Shown here: one piece after another, positions 60,583-64,000 of the stretch | Layout: every line of letters begins with the position of its first letter | How positions within the stretch are numbered: the stretch's first letter is position 1 | Assembly: GCA_013397455.1 (NCBI GenBank) | Contig: VYZB01000383.1 | Location: forward strand, 806,764-870,763 | DNA: 64,000 bases | Source: Crotophaga sulcirostris | Taxonomy: Eukaryota > Chordata > Aves > Cuculiformes > Crotophagidae | Reading direction: 5' to 3' | The notes under the pieces: model-generated | Told to the model about the DNA's origin: nothing | Seen by the model: only the letters and a program-made list of their open reading frames with translations | Databases searched by the model: none | Translations under genes and position numbers: made by a program

Positions 60583-60700
60583 CGGAGGTGTTTAAAAGAC
60601 AGGCAGATGAGTTCCTCAGGGACATGGTTTAGTAATTAGACAGGTCCTGTTGGACCCAATGATCTCAAAGGCCTTTTCCAACCAGATGATTCTATGATTA
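60583..60700 (+). mobile_element. Older CR1 LINE 3' end (copy F)
   Basis: Sense-strand words ggaggtgtttaaaagacagg, agatgagttcctcagggaca, tggtttagtaattagacagg, gttggacccaatgatctcaa and aggccttttccaaccagatg form the CR1 3' terminus. It ends in attctatgatt, the classical avian CR1 octamer ATTCTATG. It belongs to a different and older CR1 subfamily than copies A-E, as shown by the tail and by the sequence before the 'gttgga' block. Confidence 0.85.
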
Positions 60701-62844
60701 CCTTTTGCAGATGGGTGTCAACAATAAACAGCAACACCCTAGAAGTTCTTCTCTCTCCAGCAGGTGTAACACCCCTAGCAGAAGACAAGCACCGTGATCT
60801 GTTGCTACACGAGCCCTTCCTGATGAGAACAGGATGCCAACCAAGTGTGCTCTACATTTTTTACTGTAACTCCCTGTCAGACTGCCAAAGGTATTAAATA
60901 ACAAATCTGCTTATTTTCAAGCATGACCACAGCTCAGAGCAGCCAAGTGAAAACAGTTCATTGCAGGTGGACAGCATATAAAGCACTACACCCAGCCCCT
61001 GGAGAGGACACCCTGCCCTGAACAATGTGTGTTCCAGCTGTACTGCAACAGATGTACAGTTCCCACTCAGCTTAAAAAAATACCAGGTTCAGTAGACTCA
61101 CTAGTTTAAAGGTAAAATATGCTTTTGGCTCTAACTTCAGTTGTACAACCATGATGTATTGAGCCTTCTGTTAAAATATAATCTTGGTAGCTATCCATGT
61201 TCAAAGCAGTAATGAAAAGCAACCTGCTCCTACAGACTAGGAGTCACGATAAGTGAGAGGAACTGTGAACTGGGCATGCCAGTAAGAGAGAAATGGGAAA
61301 ACTTCTGAAACAGAAGAGATACACACAGTGCTCAAGAATGCTTGGTCCAGATTAGAAGACAGGACAAGTATCTTTAAAAGACAGCCTGGTCCAAAGCTGA
61401 TGGAAGAATTTTAAGACACCCTCCTCCTTTTACATCAGTGATCTTTGGATCAGGTCCATAGCAGGAGGCTCGTAGCCTTTCATAGGCTTTAAATTCAGGA
61501 GGAACAAATACAGTAACTTCTCGAGTAACTTTTAGAGGATAGTTCTAAAAAGACAGTTTTCTCTTGGCACATCAGTGCACACTGAAGCTGATGCCAACAA
61601 ATCAAGCTGACGAGAACTTCCGTGGGAGCTGGACCCTTGCAATGGGTACTTGCAGAGGAGAGGATGGAGAGTATCTTCATTTGCAGCCCACTTCAGTGTC
61701 AAGTTGGCTAGGGTATCACAGGACTACTGACAAGAGAGCCTTGGCAGCTCTTTTGTAATGTCCTAGCCCTGAAAGGAAGCTCAACAGTTAAAGCTAGTGG
61801 GTGAGCCTTAATGCATTGGAGAGGTCTGGCTTTCAGTTTGAGTGCTGAGGTTTGGAGGATCACAGCCAACAGTAGCCACAGAGTCAGCAGCTTGCTTCCA
61901 GTTCATGAACGCCACACGCATGCTGGATTTCCACCCTGGGAAGGGAAGGAGTGAAGGGAAATAATTCAAGTTACCATGCTTTTGGGGTCTATGTTCTTTT
62001 AATTTCTTTTTTTTCCGCCCAGGCTGGCACATGTCACTGGGAGCAAGGCTAACACAGGACACAGAGTGTGTCCAGTGACTCACTGCTGAGCACTGCTTGG
62101 TGCCAGAAGCACAGGTGTGCAGGAATCTAAGATCAAGAATTGCAAACTTCTTGCATCAAAGGCAGTAAGGGTGGCTAATGCCAGATGTTCTGCAAGTAAT
62201 TTGGGGAATGAAGTGGAAGAGTTAGCAGCAGATAACTGGTGGGAATCTAGTTTTTCTGCAAGTGCTGCTCCAGCAGGGTGGGTTTCAGAGATAAAGCTGC
62301 CAGTTTGAACAAGAACATCTTGTTTGTAATAGCACACATCTGTCCTTTCTGTTGCTTTGACGAAAGAAAGGGTAGTTTCAAACAGAAATCACCAAAAGGG
62401 AGCTGTGCTTCAGACTGTTGTTTTTTTCCTGTGCATACAACGCATGCAGAGATGGGAAACCATTTAAAATACATAGCACTTTTCCAGCAGTCCTTTAAAA
62501 CAATCTCTGATTAATTCTCACAAATCTAGAAAATGTTGTCTGCCTGGTTTATTTTTTTTTTCCCTTTCTTTTGCATTATTACTTCAACAGAAACCTGGTA
62601 CTGACTTCCCATTGTTTGCCCAAGGCAATGAGTGAGCTGCTGGAAGGGATGAGTTGAGAAGTTAAGACTTACCAATTCCCAGGTTTGTATTTAAGCTATC
62701 ACAGCACACGTCTCTCTCAGTCAATTCGTATCCCTTTCTAACTGTTAACACAGACCAAAGCAGGTGACATTTATACAGGATTACCTGACTCCAAGCAACA
62801 TTAATACTTGCAATTCTGTAGCTGGCCCAGGCTAACTGTCCCCA
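60701..62844. other. Unique non-coding DNA
   Basis: No gene or clear repeat. Short T- or A-rich runs occur near 62000 and 62550. Confidence 0.4.
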
Positions 62845-63000
62845 GAGCTTTACAAATCCCAGTGATCAAACTTTCACAGCATCTCTGTGAAGTGCTCTTT
62901 GCTTTGTAAGGGGGCGAAGTAACGAAGCACGGAGTGTTTATGGGATGGCCATATTCACACAGTAAGCTTGTAACAGGACTTGATGCTAGCCAGGGATGCC
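62845..63000 (-). repeat. MIR/L2-like ancient SINE remnant
   Basis: The words agctttacaaatcccagtga, ctttcacagcatctctgtga, agggggcgaagtaacgaagc, acggagtgtttatgggatgg and ccatattcacacagtaagct correspond in order to the reverse-complement blocks 'gcgctttacaaac', 'cctcacaacacccctgtgagg', 'gatggggaaactgaggca', 'cggagaggttaagtga' and 'ccaaggtcacacagcaagtc'. Confidence 0.65.
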
Positions 63001-64000
63001 AGGTCATGCCCAGATGTTTCAGGAATGCTCCAAGTCTTCAACCAATGTTCAGCTGAAGAGCCCATTCTGCTCTTTTTCAATTCAGTTTTCAGCCAGAAAT
63101 ATTCTCCACAAGAGGCACAAGAAAGATGTAAGAAGATGCTGTCCAGTGGTGTTGAACAACTGCATCCAGGCTAGACATCCACACATAGAAATTTTGTAGG
63201 CTGAAGGGACCAGTCACAAGAGATGGTTGTTTTGGTTCTCTAAACAAATTCTTGGGCTGTGTGCAGTGCAACGTGGATACCATTTAACCTTTTAACATTG
63301 TTAGTTGTATGCGCCAATAAACTCAATGAGGGAACATTTAAAATCACCCTCACCTAGCTGTAAAATCGATGCTACCTGTCAGAGCACAGCACAGCGCTAA
63401 GGCTCCAGCTGAACTGTACGGTTTCAACTCCTAACTATGCAAAAAAACACACAATGCTCTCTAAAATACCACCATCCTGTTAAAACAATTTTCATTAAAT
63501 GCCTCGAAGAGCTAAAGAGATCATTACCTAGGAAGAAGGAGAAAGCATTAAAACCACAAGGTGCTTGGATATCAAATGGATTCGTGCTGCTGTTTGTGTT
63601 GCAGAGACAGGTAGAGAGGTGCCACATGAGCGGCACAGCACAAGTTCATGTCCACAGAGTACTTCTCATCCCAATAGAACCTTTGATCTCAATTAACAAA
63701 ACAGACCATGCATACTCTCATACTCATTCACAGAGGAAAGGTGAGGCAGAGAGCACTCATCAGACATCCTCTTGGAGCTGGTTTAAACTTCCCGTCCCTG
63801 CACCATCTGACCTCTGCATGAGTTAGAACTTCCTGCAAAAAAAAAAAATTATTGCCCAATAATCCAGGATGCAAATCTAAATTGCAATAGGTATTTCCTG
63901 CTAACTCACTGACTAGATACTGCATTACACAGTCAGAACATCTTCTTGTGGTTAAGAGGATTCCACTAAACCACATAAAAGCCCTCTTCAGTTATCATTC
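63001..64000. other. Unique non-coding DNA to window end
   Basis: No gene recognised. The plus-strand frame at 63437-63826 (129 codons) has no known domain and is crossed by minus-strand frames. A run of 12 A lies at 63837-63848. The 63235-63400 part is free of repeats and could be conserved. Confidence 0.4.

Noticed and set aside
63190..63230. 'catagaaattttgtaggctgaagggaccag' stretch as a possible CR1 3' end
   Set aside because: Lacks the conserved 'gatgatct' and 'ccaacc' blocks, so the likeness is superficial.
1..64000. Endogenous retrovirus LTRs, tRNA genes, CRISPR arrays, bacterial operons
   Set aside because: No paired TG...CA long terminal repeats, primer-binding sites, cloverleaf-like sequences, regular spacer arrays or dense coding frames were seen.

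Overview
The window looks like nuclear DNA of a bird: AT-leaning, non-coding, with short homopolymers, and with CR1 LINE fragments as the only clearly recognisable mobile elements. Six CR1 pieces are easy to see: five young 3' ends and one internal reverse-transcriptase fragment. Older, decayed CR1/L3-like and MIR-like remnants, known from turtles, crocodilians and birds, lie between them. The young CR1 copies carry an unusual 3' octamer (ATACTGTG type) and are very similar to one another. This fits a bird lineage with recent CR1 activity (woodpeckers and relatives are one possibility), but no species can be named from this alone.

I found no protein-coding gene, tRNA, rRNA, CRISPR array or retroviral LTR that I can support. 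The open frames are short (181 codons at most), lie in GC-rich or repeat DNA, and match no family I recognise. The exceptions are CR1 pol debris at 7.5-8.0, 41.3, 50.8-50.9 and 51.3-51.5 kb. The window is best read as a large intron or a gene desert.

Layout. 0-7 kb: single-copy DNA with one MIR-like remnant. 7.0-8.0 kb: antisense CR1 sequence, including the RT fragment with its FADD box. 8-20 kb: mostly unique DNA with a few ancient repeat scraps. 20.3 kb: first young CR1 3' end. 22-27.4 kb: two MIR-like remnants around a GC- and CpG-richer block (24.8-26.0 kb) that holds a 24-T tract. 29.1-29.6 kb: a 225-bp tandem duplication in which each unit has a donor-like and an acceptor-like splice motif on the minus strand. 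32-34 kb: MIR-like and other ancient amniote repeats. 41.3 kb: ancient CR1. 42.4 kb: young CR1. 50.7-52.7 kb: repeat nest with two young CR1 copies in inverted orientation. 53.3, 57.9, 58.5 and 60.6 kb: further CR1 pieces. The rest is unique non-coding DNA.

Several AT-rich stretches, dense in homeodomain-like TAAT motifs, look like conserved non-coding elements (31.5, 36.6, 39.5, 42.9 and 54.5 kb). This is a pattern impression that only a cross-species alignment can confirm. I saw no undescribed multi-gene system. The observations most worth checking are the inverted CR1 pair, the duplicated exon-like unit, and the clustered 5' ends of the young CR1 copies.
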